A DNA stretch of 64,000 nucleotides from Synechococcus sp. PCC 7502 (lineage in GTDB: Bacteria; Cyanobacteriota; Cyanobacteriia; Pseudanabaenales; Pseudanabaenaceae). The notes below the pieces were generated by a model, which had not been told where the DNA came from, did no database searches, and saw only the letters and a program-made list of their open reading frames with translations. Positions 54,038-63,117 of the stretch are shown piece after piece (the first letter of the stretch is position 1; every line of letters starts with the position of its first letter). The DNA lies in NCBI RefSeq assembly GCF_000317085.1, contig NC_019702.1, forward strand, positions 2,014,394-2,078,393, written 5' to 3'. Position numbers and translations under genes: made by a program.

Positions 54038-54544
54038 ATGAATACAGTAGTTTTTAATCTTGAGGAACTTGAGTTGGAACTAATTGATGCACAAATTGAT
54101 CATAATGCGATCGCTGCCAAAGAAGGTTTAGAGAGGGATTTTAAGAATAATGGGCGTGTCTATAAATCTCCATATTCAGTCGGTAATGAAAGAGAACATA
54201 GCGTCACGGTAGTAGATATATTTTCCTGTCAGTGGGAAGCAAAAAATGCAGTAGTGGAACTACAACGTCAGGGCTTAAGTTGTCAGAATATTTGGCTGAT
54301 TGCCCATGAATATCAAGCAATTACAGAATCTGTGGGCTTGGTTCGCAAAGAGAATGGGACAGTGACGGAAAACCTAACTTTATTTTTGAATCAGTTGGGA
54401 ATTTCTAATCCAGACTTAGGGGAGTTGATAGAAGCAATTAAAGATGGCAACTATTTAGTAGTGGCGATCGTTACCAATCAAGAAGCCAGTCAAGCTCAGC
54501 ATATCCTTAAAAATATTGGTCATTTAGCGATCGCTGTATATTAA
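54038..54544 (+). CDS. YflT-like stress domain protein, paralogue 4
   Basis: Read from ATG 54038; TTG 54026 is an alternative. At 168 residues, it keeps VTVVDIFSCQWEAKNAVVELQRQGLSCQNIWLIA and NQEASQAQHILKNIGH in the YflT-like domain, but its N-terminal head differs from the others. It is separated from paralogue 3 by 139 bases, so it may have its own promoter. Confidence 0.75.
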   Translation: MNTVVFNLEELELELIDAQIDHNAIAAKEGLERDFKNNGRVYKSPYSVGNEREHSVTVVDIFSCQWEAKNAVVELQRQGLSCQNIWLIAHEYQAITESVGLVRKENGTVTENLTLFLNQLGISNPDLGELIEAIKDGNYLVVAIVTNQEASQAQHILKNIGHLAIAVY

Positions 54545-54595
54545 TTCAATTCACACTATAGGAAAGAATCCATGAATATTAGGAGGAAATATCCA

Positions 54596-55213
54596 ATGGC
54601 TAATACCCAAGCCATAACTCAAACTGGATTAACGGATACCTATAGTAAAAATATTCATAGCTCCTCTTCTCCCCATCACCAGACAGATAGAGATAGCAAT
54701 TCAAAAAAGCATTGGCAATGGTTAATTTTAGAAATTGAGGATATATCGAATTCCGCTTCAAGATTTAGAGTTGATGATGTAATTGCTGATACGATTTCCG
54801 TATTATCCAGAGTTGCTACACCTAAAGGTATTGATATTATTTTTACTCCCAATCCTGAGGCGATCGCCCATTCAGATCCAGATATAACCTATTCTATGAG
54901 CCATTATCTGCTTTCCAACTTGGTTAAACTAAGTCAGAGAGGTGAAACAATAAGAATTTCTTCTAAAATTGATCAAAACATAGTTCTTATCTCGATTACT
55001 AATGTGGAAATAGGAATGAATAAAGAAAAATTAGATCAGCTTTTTAAGGTGAACTCAGACTCGACAAGCATGGGACTAGTTGGAGATTTAGTACCTAGAA
55101 TTGAGCTATTGCTATGTCAGAACTTTGCTAGAGAGAATATAGGTGTTTTATCGGTTATCTCTGGAGAAACTCAGGGTGTAACATTTACGTTTACTTTACC
55201 CAAGGTGACTTAA
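54596..55213 (+). CDS. Orphan HATPase-like protein
   Basis: I choose ATG 54596 because the perfect Shine-Dalgarno AGGAGG lies nine bases upstream (54581-54586); ATG 54572 is an alternative. The 205-residue product has a disordered N-terminal 50 residues and a histidine-kinase-like ATPase region (about 60-204). It has DVIADTISVLSRVATPKGIDIIF (N-box-like SHYLLSNLVKLS) and GETQGVTFTFTLP at the end, but no H-box and a degenerate G1 box. It may be a kinase partner or a decoy. It overlaps the convergent hybrid kinase gene by 18 bases. Confidence 0.65.
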   Translation: MANTQAITQTGLTDTYSKNIHSSSSPHHQTDRDSNSKKHWQWLILEIEDISNSASRFRVDDVIADTISVLSRVATPKGIDIIFTPNPEAIAHSDPDITYSMSHYLLSNLVKLSQRGETIRISSKIDQNIVLISITNVEIGMNKEKLDQLFKVNSDSTSMGLVGDLVPRIELLLCQNFARENIGVLSVISGETQGVTFTFTLPKVT

Positions 55214-57850
55214 GACCTGACGGGAAAATTCTGAGATAATGCGATTAAAATCTTGAATCGGAATAGGCTTAGGCAGAAAGTCATTCATTCCTGCATCAAT
55301 ACAAAGTTGACGATCTTGTTCTAAGGCATTGGCTGTTAAAGCAATAATCCAAGGTTGAGGTTTGTCAGATTGACGAATAATTTTTGTGGCTGTAAGTCCA
55401 TCTATTTCTGGCATTTGCATATCCATGAGAATTAGATCGTAAGATTGCTGTTCTACCATCGCTAATACTTCTAGTCCATTATTGGCAATATCGGCAATAT
55501 AACCCAGTTTTCTAAGCATCATTGTCGCTACTTTTTGATTGACTGGATTATCTTCAGCAAGAAGAATTTTTATGGGTGGTTTAGCGATCACATTACTCTG
55601 TTGAGAACCTGATTCAGACTTAAGTGGAATTATTGATGATTGGATTTCAGTTTCAGAGAATGTTTTTAAGCGAATTGTAAAATAGAAACTAGAGCCGTGG
55701 GTGTTGCTTAGGGAATGCCAATCCCCAGGGAAGTTACCAGATATATTGCCAAGGCTTTCCACCCAAATCGTGCCATCCATTAACTCAACTAAGCTTTTAC
55801 TAATTGTTAAACCCAATCCTGTACCACCAAATTTGCGAGAAATAGAAGAATCAGCTTGAGTGAAGGGGTGAAATAGTTGATGAATGCGATCGCTATTAAT
55901 GCCAATACCAGTATCTTTGACGGATATTAATAACTCTAGGTGTGAATTGTTCAGAGTTTTATGTTTAGCCACTGTAATGATAACGCTACCATTTTCGGTA
56001 AATTTAATAGCATTTCCCACCAGATTTAAGAAGATTTGACGGAGGCGAGTGCTATCTCCGATCACTTTTAGGGGAATATCAGGGAAAATTACATACTTCA
56101 GATCAAGGTTTTTAGATAGGGCTTGCTTACTCAAAAGTTTACATACGGAAGTAATTAAATTATTTAAATCAAAGGGGTGATCTTCTAATTCCAGCATTCC
56201 TGACTCAATTTTGGAGAAGTCGAGAATATCATTAATAATAACTAACAGAGTATCGCCACTATCTTTGATCGTTTGGACAATATCCTGCTGCTCTTCTGTC
56301 AGATAGGTATTTGCTAGTAACTCTGCCATTCCCAAGACTCCATTCATGGGTGTACGAATTTCATGACTCATGTTGGCGAGAAACTCACTTTTAGATTTTG
56401 CGGCTGATTCGGCAATTTCTATGGCTTTGGCTAGGGCTATTTCTGCTTGTTTGCGATCGCTAATGTCAGATACTGCGACTAATACTTCATTATGATTGAG
56501 GGGAACAATACGAGCTTTTTCGTAGTAGGTTTGATCTTGATCAATAAATTTATACTCTTGTTTCTGAGTTATACCAGTGGAGATTGCCAGTTGAGCTAGC
56601 GCAATCCGTTCTTGGGCGATCGCTAAAGGCATGATGTCAATTATGTTATAACCTACGCTGTCTTGAGGTCGATCAGGTTTAGTATCGGGATTAGTGACTG
56701 CATGTAAACAGTGAATTGCCCCAGCATTAATAACTTCCATCTGTAATCCATCTTGCCGCATGCGGATCAATAGGTCTGGGATCGCATGAATTATGGCACG
56801 GGTAGTAGTTTCACTTTTTTGGAGAGCTAGTTCTGCCTCTTGGCGATCGGTAATATCTCGGACAATTACTAGTGCTTCCTTGTCGTTAACGGCAACTATG
56901 CGAATTTCTTCGGTGACTAACTTGCCGAATTTAAAGAGTTGATGACTATAAACCTGCAATTCCTTAGTAGCGATCGCCTTAGCAATGGTTTCAAGCTGGC
57001 GTTGCAGTAGATCGGGTGGCAAAAATTCCAATAGATGGTGCTGAATTGGCGCAAACTGATTGTCGGTGGAAGGGAAAAAACTATCCAGACAGTAGCCATC
57101 AAGATCAACCTGTAGGATTAAATCGGGCATTGCCTCAAGAATAGTTCTTTGCCGCAGTTCACTTACCCTTAAATTTGCTTCGCTATCTAAAAGAGTTTGA
57201 TTGATTTTTTCTAATTCTGATATTCGAGCTTGAACTTGTGCTTCAAGATTCTCTTTCTCAGCCTGTAATTTCTCTAACAAAGATGCTTGATGGACGGCTA
57301 TGCCCAGTTGAATGGCAATTTGCTGTAATCCATCGATTTCTTGGGGCTGCCAAGAGCGAGGTGCAGTGCAGTTATGAACAATAATTAGTCCCCAAAGTTG
57401 GGATTGATTGAATACTGGAATTACTAAAATTGCTTTGACTTGAGCTTGGTTTAAAAAGTCGGCATCGCAAGAGTTAAGGTTGCTACTGGAAATATCATTG
57501 ATAGCTATAAAATTATGATCTTGATCAACAGCCAGTAAACCAGACTCAAGGTACTGATCACAGACTACCTGATTAATTAACGAAAACCGAGGATCGGAAA
57601 TAGACTCTACTACTATTTGACCTTTTTGATGCGAAGTAAGATGGGGAGTAATGTGATTAAGCTGATAAATTAATACCCGATCGCATCCTAGCAGTTGATG
57701 TACTTGATCCGCAGTGGTTTGGAGAATTGTTTGTAGATTTGAGGACTGATGAATTTGCAACGCAATGGAAGCAATAAAGTTACTCCAAGCTAGTTGGGCA
57801 GAGTAATCTATATCACTGAGATTTTGAGTAGTAATAGGGCGTAAATCCAT
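55196..57850 (-). CDS. Hybrid sensor histidine kinase (GAF-PAS-PAS-HisKA-HATPase-REC)
   Basis: An 884-residue hybrid kinase. An N-terminal GAF domain (about 28-190) has TTADQVHQLLGCDRVLIYQLN and a VKAILVIPVFNQSQLWGLIIVHNCTAPR pattern, which in cyanobacteria often belongs to phytochrome-like GAFs, although no chromophore Cys in a CH motif is seen. A coiled coil leads to two PAS-like domains. HisKA has FLANMSHEIRTPMNGVLGMAELL with the His at about residue 494. HATPase has the N-box IFLNLVGNAIKFTE and the G boxes DTGIGI and GGTGLGLTISKSLV. REC has Asp at about 807 in LILMDMQMPE. No output domain is present. Confidence 0.93.
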   Translation of the reverse strand: MDLRPITTQNLSDIDYSAQLAWSNFIASIALQIHQSSNLQTILQTTADQVHQLLGCDRVLIYQLNHITPHLTSHQKGQIVVESISDPRFSLINQVVCDQYLESGLLAVDQDHNFIAINDISSSNLNSCDADFLNQAQVKAILVIPVFNQSQLWGLIIVHNCTAPRSWQPQEIDGLQQIAIQLGIAVHQASLLEKLQAEKENLEAQVQARISELEKINQTLLDSEANLRVSELRQRTILEAMPDLILQVDLDGYCLDSFFPSTDNQFAPIQHHLLEFLPPDLLQRQLETIAKAIATKELQVYSHQLFKFGKLVTEEIRIVAVNDKEALVIVRDITDRQEAELALQKSETTTRAIIHAIPDLLIRMRQDGLQMEVINAGAIHCLHAVTNPDTKPDRPQDSVGYNIIDIMPLAIAQERIALAQLAISTGITQKQEYKFIDQDQTYYEKARIVPLNHNEVLVAVSDISDRKQAEIALAKAIEIAESAAKSKSEFLANMSHEIRTPMNGVLGMAELLANTYLTEEQQDIVQTIKDSGDTLLVIINDILDFSKIESGMLELEDHPFDLNNLITSVCKLLSKQALSKNLDLKYVIFPDIPLKVIGDSTRLRQIFLNLVGNAIKFTENGSVIITVAKHKTLNNSHLELLISVKDTGIGINSDRIHQLFHPFTQADSSISRKFGGTGLGLTISKSLVELMDGTIWVESLGNISGNFPGDWHSLSNTHGSSFYFTIRLKTFSETEIQSSIIPLKSESGSQQSNVIAKPPIKILLAEDNPVNQKVATMMLRKLGYIADIANNGLEVLAMVEQQSYDLILMDMQMPEIDGLTATKIIRQSDKPQPWIIALTANALEQDRQLCIDAGMNDFLPKPIPIQDFNRIISEFSRQVLSHLG

Positions 57851-58010
57851 GCCGCAATTGTCCGTTGTAGGTATTGATTCGTCACTGCATAGGGCATTTT
57901 GTTTTAGGTTTTTCCGTCTCCATTATCCATAATAATTATAGATGATGGTTTATAGAAATTTCCGTGGGCAATTTGGTAGTAGGATCAGCTTAATTTTTGA
58001 TGCAGGATGA

Positions 58011-58982
58011 ATGACTAAAAAAGTTTTTATTACGGGTGCCAGTGGATGCGTAGGGCATTATTTAGTGGAGTCTTTAATTCATAAAACCGATTATGAGCTT
58101 TATCTTTTAGTGCGCGATCGCCACAAGCTTAAGGTGGATATAAACGTCCGTGCGGGCATTAATATTGTTGAAGGCACCATGCAGGATATTGAGACATATC
58201 GAGACTTGCTCGGCACCATGAATTATGTGATCAGTACGGCGGCGGCTTGGGGCGGAACGGAAGTTACCTTTGACACCAACTTACATAAAACCGTAGATTT
58301 ATTTGCTGCCCTTAATCCTGCTGTGTGTGAGCGAGCGATTTACTTTTCCACTGCGAGTATTCTGGATCAAGATAATCAACTTTTACCCTCAGCAGGAGAA
58401 ATTGGCACAGACTATATTCGCTCTAAATATGCTTGTCTGGAAAAATTAGAACATTCTGCCATTAGCGATCGTCTAATTACGGTATTTCCAACTTTGGTAT
58501 TTGGCGGAGATGGCAATAAGCCTTATTCACACCTGTCGGGTGGTTTAAAAGAAGTGGCAGGATACATTAATTTAATTCGATGGGTAAAGGGTGATGGCAG
58601 TTTGCATTTTATTCATGGTAGCGATATTGCCCAGATTATTACTCAACTAATTACCAGTGATGATTGCCGTCTAAGTTGGGATTTAGATGACTTTAATTTC
58701 CCTGTGCGTTTGGTATTAGGAGAACCTAGACTTACGGTTAATCAGGCGATCGCCGAGGCTTGTGCATTTTTTAAAAAGCCCATTGGCAGATGGTCACCCC
58801 AACTAAATCTTACGCCTTGGTTAGTTGATATTGTGATCAAGCTCTTTAAGATTCAGGTGGCGGAATGGGATCGGTTTTGCATTAAGCAACGGCATTTCAC
58901 CTATAAAGTCGTGAGTCCCGAAACCTTTGGGCTTAAGTCTAATTATCCGAATATTGCTAGTCTTTTAGCGGAGATCAATTAA
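58011..58982 (+). CDS. NAD-dependent epimerase/dehydratase family protein
   Basis: A 323-residue extended SDR with an NAD loop TGASGCVGHYLVESL at about 8-22, a FSTASIL strand, YIRSKYACLEKLE (Tyr-x3-Lys) and a Rossmann plan through to VFGGDGNKPYSHL. It resembles the epimerases of cell-surface sugar synthesis or of carotenoid-glycoside pathways, but no specific substrate can be given. It starts 160 bases from the divergent hybrid kinase gene and is convergent with the dihydroorotase homologue. Confidence 0.85.
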   Translation: MTKKVFITGASGCVGHYLVESLIHKTDYELYLLVRDRHKLKVDINVRAGINIVEGTMQDIETYRDLLGTMNYVISTAAAWGGTEVTFDTNLHKTVDLFAALNPAVCERAIYFSTASILDQDNQLLPSAGEIGTDYIRSKYACLEKLEHSAISDRLITVFPTLVFGGDGNKPYSHLSGGLKEVAGYINLIRWVKGDGSLHFIHGSDIAQIITQLITSDDCRLSWDLDDFNFPVRLVLGEPRLTVNQAIAEACAFFKKPIGRWSPQLNLTPWLVDIVIKLFKIQVAEWDRFCIKQRHFTYKVVSPETFGLKSNYPNIASLLAEIN

Positions 58983-58998
58983 CCAAGATCAAATAAAT

Positions 58999-60213
58999 TT
59001 ACGGTCTCAACACCTTACCTGTGAGGGTTTTGCCATATACAGAAGTATTAGTGGAGAGAGAGGCGATCGCTTTGACTGTCCAAGTCTGATTAGGATCGAA
59101 CAGAGTAGCAAGTTTTAGGTTTTGCGGATCAAGGTTTAAACATTGAGCAGGTCTAATACTGAGTGCTTGCCATAGTTCCAAGGGTGTGAGCTTTTCTGTT
59201 ACTACCAGTTCTTGCCATAGAGTCGCTAAAATCAACTCCAACCCAATGACCCCAGAGGGTGCTGATTCAAAATCCACGGTTTTTTCTTCGTAGGTATAGG
59301 GTGTATGATCGACGGCGATCGCATCAATTGTGCCGTTTTTTATACCATTAATCAAGGCTGCCCGATCCTCGGAATTGCCCAAAGGTGGAGATAGGCGTAA
59401 ATTGGGATCGTAGGAGTGTAAATCTTGATCCGATTGCCATAAATTCATCCAACAGACACTGGCGGTTACGGGTAAATGGGAGTTTTTGGCTTGGGCGATT
59501 AATTCCACACTACGGGCAGTAGAAATTTTCATAAAATGGGTGGGAGTTTTAGTCAAAGCTACTAATTCTAATAAGCTTGCTAAAGCTACGGTTTCTGCTA
59601 TTTCAGGGATGCCAGCCAACCCATATTGTAAAGACCATTTACCTTCACGCATGACCCCAGATTCAGCCAAGTTACTATGCCACGCCCACAGCATTAGGGG
59701 TTTATGTAGAGGTTTTACATACTCCATCACTCGTCGGACTAACGCTAAATTCGATATGGGTTTGCCATCACTAAATCCGACCACATGGGGTGCTAGTTCT
59801 GCTAAATCTGTAATTGCCTTACCTTCGCAGTTAATAGTGATTCCTCCCCAAGGTAAAAATAAAGAATGCGATCGCCAAAATTCCGTAGCAGTGGCATTAT
59901 CGATTGCTGGTTGAGTATTCGGTAAAATACCGACTTGAGAAAATCCCCCATTTTTAGCAGAGGCAGTCAAAGACGATAGGGTTTCCCGCTTTTCAAATCC
60001 CGGCTCTCCACTGTGGCTATACATATCAACTAAGCCTGTACCTAAAATGAGCCCAGAGCGATCGCTGATTTCTACATCTTCTGGAGGCGAATCTAATCCA
60101 ATTTGAAAGTTACCATCAGATGTGAGCAAAATATCTTGAATAGATTCAGTCTGGGTAATGGCATCGATTACTTTAACTTGTTTAAATTGAGAAGCTTTAA
60201 ATAATGCAGGCAT
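58999..60213 (-). CDS. pyrC: Dihydroorotase homologue lacking metal ligands
   Basis: A 404-residue protein with the fold and length of type I dihydroorotase (GLVDMYSHSGEPGFEKRETLSSLTASAKNGGFSQVGILPNTQPAIDNA). The metal site is degraded. The family HxH reads YSH, the HxED motif is LWAWHSN, and the downstream HHL is WMNLW; only DHTPY near the end keeps the Asp-His. This looks like the non-catalytic PyrC' type, which in some bacteria holds aspartate transcarbamoylase. Many cyanobacteria carry the YSHSGEPG form, so the change is ancestral, not a recent lesion. It is the last gene of a five-gene minus-strand run. Confidence 0.85.
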   Translation of the reverse strand: MPALFKASQFKQVKVIDAITQTESIQDILLTSDGNFQIGLDSPPEDVEISDRSGLILGTGLVDMYSHSGEPGFEKRETLSSLTASAKNGGFSQVGILPNTQPAIDNATATEFWRSHSLFLPWGGITINCEGKAITDLAELAPHVVGFSDGKPISNLALVRRVMEYVKPLHKPLMLWAWHSNLAESGVMREGKWSLQYGLAGIPEIAETVALASLLELVALTKTPTHFMKISTARSVELIAQAKNSHLPVTASVCWMNLWQSDQDLHSYDPNLRLSPPLGNSEDRAALINGIKNGTIDAIAVDHTPYTYEEKTVDFESAPSGVIGLELILATLWQELVVTEKLTPLELWQALSIRPAQCLNLDPQNLKLATLFDPNQTWTVKAIASLSTNTSVYGKTLTGKVLRP

Positions 60214-60216
60214 GGG

Positions 60217-61071
60217 TTATTCTTGGACTTCCTTAGCTAAATTAGCTTGACTATTAAACCAATTTTCTAAGTCATCGATTGATTTGAAATCTAGTAATTG
60301 CTCGGCGAGTTCTTCGATTTGAGTGACTTCTAGTTTTTGGAGGGCTAGGATATGGCGATCGCTTAACTTTCCAAACCGTCGGTTAAGTATTCTTAAAACA
60401 AGGGATAATTCACCTTCTTGGCGACCCTCTTGGCGACCCTCTTGACGGGCATCTTGATAAACTCTGGTTTGCTTGAGGTCACTAATGGTAAACATTGCTT
60501 CGATCTCCTGTCGTGATAGTTTTGGAAATTTATAAACTAATACTGTTTCAATTAATTTTAGTATTTCTGCTTGGGTATTGGCATTGACCGCTAATTGCTT
60601 TGCTAAATTTATGGCATTTATCGGTTTTGCAATTACAAGTTGAACCACCCCTAGGGCAAGGGATTCGGGATTTACTAATAATTCATCTAGGTAAATGGGA
60701 ATGATTCTGCCACTGTCAAAAAATTCTTGATAGTGATGTAAACTTCCATAATCCAGGGTGCGTTGGGCAAATATGGCTACAGCCTTCCACTGATTTGGAG
60801 GTTTGTACTGCCTTAAATATAAGCAGATTTCTGCCATTAAATCCCAGTAAAAATCTGATTTATGCTGGAATTGCACCTCAACAAAGTAAATCGGTTTTGC
60901 TTGTAGAGTATCGGGCGGTGTGAAAATCCCATCAAACCGAAAGGCTTTTTCTTTAACTTCTACGGATTCAAATTTATATCCCACGGCATTTTCAATTGGT
61001 TCACCTATTAGCTCAAACAATAAGGTGTCAAAGGTTTGAAATAATTGGTAAAAAATAGTATCTGTACGCAT
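60217..61071 (-). CDS. Rpn/DUF2887-type nuclease-like protein with DUF4351 C-terminus
   Basis: A 284-residue protein of the PD-(D/E)XK Rpn superfamily: TIFYQLFQTFDTLLFELIGEP at the start, FRFDGIFTPP with the first Asp, and PIYFVEVQFQHKSDFYWDLMAEI giving the Glu-x-Gln. A short coil of repeated ARQEGRQEGRQEGE follows, then a DUF4351-like end (LVLRILNRRFGKLSDRHILALQKLEVTQIEELAEQLLDF). Such proteins are very abundant in cyanobacteria. Rpn proteins promote recombination through DNA cleavage. It lies four bases after ispD. Confidence 0.85.
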   Translation of the reverse strand: MRTDTIFYQLFQTFDTLLFELIGEPIENAVGYKFESVEVKEKAFRFDGIFTPPDTLQAKPIYFVEVQFQHKSDFYWDLMAEICLYLRQYKPPNQWKAVAIFAQRTLDYGSLHHYQEFFDSGRIIPIYLDELLVNPESLALGVVQLVIAKPINAINLAKQLAVNANTQAEILKLIETVLVYKFPKLSRQEIEAMFTISDLKQTRVYQDARQEGRQEGRQEGELSLVLRILNRRFGKLSDRHILALQKLEVTQIEELAEQLLDFKSIDDLENWFNSQANLAKEVQE

Positions 61072-61075
61072 GAGT

Positions 61076-61786
61076 CTAGTTAAGCGGGTGGGGCGATCTT
61101 TGCTTTAAGATAAATTCGGCGATCGCTAAATCTTGAGGGGTAGTAATTTTAAGATTTGTCTCTTCCCCCATGACAATTTGTACAGGCAACCCAATTTTTT
61201 CAAATAAGGCGGCATCATCGGTTACTGCCCAGTTTAAGGTTTGAGCTTGAAAATGTGCTTGTTTTAGCTCTTTGACTGCAAATCCTTGGGGGGTTTGGGC
61301 AGCCCATAAGTAATTGCGATCGGGAGTGGATTGAACTATGCCATCATTGACAACCTTAATGGTGTCTTTAACTTGGATAGCGGCAATCAAGCCTAAATAT
61401 GTTTGTAATGCCTCAGCACAGCGTGTAAATAAATCAGGAGTAGCTAAACATCTTGCCCCATCATGGATCAAAACATACTCAGAATTTGCAGGCAATGCGT
61501 TTAAGCCGTTAAATACGGATGCTTGGCGCGTATCTCCGCCTTGAATTAGGATAATGATTTTCTCAGAGTTTAATTTGGCGAATATTTCCCTAAACGCAGG
61601 AAAGTCATAGGGCTGACCAATGACACCAATCCATGAAATTGCGGAAGTTGAGATCGCTGCCTCCAGAGTCCATTGCAAAATTGGTTTACCTAAAAGTGGT
61701 AGTAAAAGTTTATTGCGATCGCTACCCATGCGCCTCCCACTCCCAGCCGCAGGAATTAATAATTCACAAGTTGGTACAGAAATCAT
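61076..61786 (-). CDS. ispD: 2-C-methyl-D-erythritol 4-phosphate cytidylyltransferase
   Basis: A 236-residue IspD of the MEP isoprenoid pathway, making CDP-methylerythritol from CTP. The CTP-binding loop PAAGSGRRMGSDRNKLLLPLLGKPIL, HDGARCLATPDLF and the C-terminal VTDDAALFEKIGLPVQIVMGEETNLKITTPQDLAIAE motifs are present. Its ATG overlaps the stop codon of the GIY-YIG gene as ATGA, suggesting translational coupling. It supplies precursors for carotenoids, chlorophyll tails and the hopanoids implied by hpnH. Confidence 0.95.
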   Translation of the reverse strand: MISVPTCELLIPAAGSGRRMGSDRNKLLLPLLGKPILQWTLEAAISTSAISWIGVIGQPYDFPAFREIFAKLNSEKIIILIQGGDTRQASVFNGLNALPANSEYVLIHDGARCLATPDLFTRCAEALQTYLGLIAAIQVKDTIKVVNDGIVQSTPDRNYLWAAQTPQGFAVKELKQAHFQAQTLNWAVTDDAALFEKIGLPVQIVMGEETNLKITTPQDLAIAEFILKQRSPHPLN

Positions 61787-62292
61787 GGTTTTAAATCCAA
61801 AATCCCCTGACCCTTGAGTTTGGGATTAAAGCGGACTTCAAAACCCACACCTCGGCTTGCTAGTTGCTGTAAAATGTCTTGTTCAATGCGTCGTGCCAAG
61901 TTCTTTAATACTTTTTCCTGTTCCGCTTCATTCATAGTATTTTCATAGGCAGCTTTTTCAGCATCGGTGATCCATCTCAGGCAGTTCAAGGGTTGTTCCC
62001 ATAGCTCATGATCGGTATTTGCACAAGATGCTTGCCATGCTGCTTGAATTTCCAGTAAGGCAGTACGACTGGGCTTGGCAATGGTTTCTATTTTTAGCCA
62101 ATGACATAAACTGGGAACCCTGACAATATGCAGCTTTAGACTTACCGCTATATCACGGGAAATGCCCACATACTGAAGTTGGCGATCGCTATCAAAGATG
62201 GCATACACTCCAATCTTACCCACTAGATCAGGAGAAATATTACCAGTTTGATCTAAGTAAGGTAAAAACTCAATATCAGTTAAAGCCGCCAT
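61783..62292 (-). CDS. GIY-YIG domain protein
   Basis: A 169-residue protein with a GIY-YIG-like motif: GVYAIFDSDRQLQYVGISRDIAVSLKLHIVRVPSLCHWLKIETI, where GVYAIF and QYVGISR hold the two conserved halves, followed by a helical, Glu-rich C-terminal part. GIY-YIG proteins are nucleases or nuclease-like. This cyanobacterial type has a conserved extra C-terminal half. It follows the DUF2839 gene with no gap and is coupled to ispD. Confidence 0.85.
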   Translation of the reverse strand: MAALTDIEFLPYLDQTGNISPDLVGKIGVYAIFDSDRQLQYVGISRDIAVSLKLHIVRVPSLCHWLKIETIAKPSRTALLEIQAAWQASCANTDHELWEQPLNCLRWITDAEKAAYENTMNEAEQEKVLKNLARRIEQDILQQLASRGVGFEVRFNPKLKGQGILDLKP

Positions 62293-62508
62293 TTAGTATA
62301 CTTTCCACCAACCAAAGGCTGGACCAATAAACCGAATTGTCACCCAGTAGGCAACCATGATCCCAATGCCAATCCAAGCACCCGTCGTCGTAATTTGCAC
62401 AAACTGATTAGCTTTTTGTTTTGTCAAAAAAGGGAGCCAAGATACAATCGGTTCTGGTTGTCCGTAATTATCCCCCAATTCCGCCTTACGTCGTTTTGAC
62501 TCGCCCAT
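62293..62508 (-). CDS. DUF2839 family membrane protein
   Basis: A 71-residue protein: MGESKRRKAELGDNYGQ followed by a basic loop and one membrane helix, TTGAWIGIGIMVAYWVTIRFIGPAFGWWKVY. The start MGESKRRK is characteristic of the cyanobacterial DUF2839 family. It heads a minus-strand operon DUF2839-GIY-YIG-ispD-Rpn-pyrC with almost no spacing. The role is unknown. Confidence 0.85.
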   Translation of the reverse strand: MGESKRRKAELGDNYGQPEPIVSWLPFLTKQKANQFVQITTTGAWIGIGIMVAYWVTIRFIGPAFGWWKVY

Positions 62509-62727
62509 AATCGTTTTTTCCTTAGACTATCTATTCAAATATATAGCTTAGGTTTACTTGATTCGGGATTTTGACAAAAGTTTAAGAAAAATGGGATCGA
62601 TTAACCAATAAATTAAGACGGAAATCAATAAACGACATTATGATTACTCACATTGCCTAAAAGAACTATCTCTTCATTCGTGTCTTGTCATTTGTCCTAC
62701 CGTTAGTGCCACATTTTCAGATTTAAG

Positions 62728-63117
62728 CTAGCTTATTGTTTGTAGCCAAGAACAACTAGTAAGATGAACGTCAACCGTTGCTAATTTTAGATTGTAAAAA
62801 ACTGCTGAAGCAACTATAAATCGATCAGCAGGGTCTTGGTGAGGTAGTTCAATCTGGCGACTTAGTAATGCGATGTCATTGTTTAAAGTGGCTTCATAAG
62901 TTCCTAAGTTTTTTAGGGCTAGATTTACCCATGTAGTCGTGTTAGGCTGCAAAGATATTCGGTTTTTCTCGGCAAGGATAATGGTCTCCCAGATGCTAAT
63001 CGGACTGAGCCAAAGCCCATTATTCGGGTCTGCGATCACGTTTTGTAAATTAGTTGAAAGTTTCGGATTTTTCAGTAAATACCAAAGCCAAATGTGAGTA
63101 TCAAGCAAAAGCTGCAC
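62728..63117 (-). CDS. vapC: PIN-domain toxin (VapC-like)
   Basis: A 129-residue PIN ribonuclease: LLLDTHIWLWYLLKNPKLS with the first Asp, PISIWETIILAEKNRISL with Glu, and LPHQDPADRFIVASAVFYNLKLAT with the further Asp residues. The catalytic acid set looks complete. VapC toxins cleave tRNA or rRNA. It overlaps its antitoxin gene upstream by 17 bases. Confidence 0.88.
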   Translation of the reverse strand: MQLLLDTHIWLWYLLKNPKLSTNLQNVIADPNNGLWLSPISIWETIILAEKNRISLQPNTTTWVNLALKNLGTYEATLNNDIALLSRQIELPHQDPADRFIVASAVFYNLKLATVDVHLTSCSWLQTIS

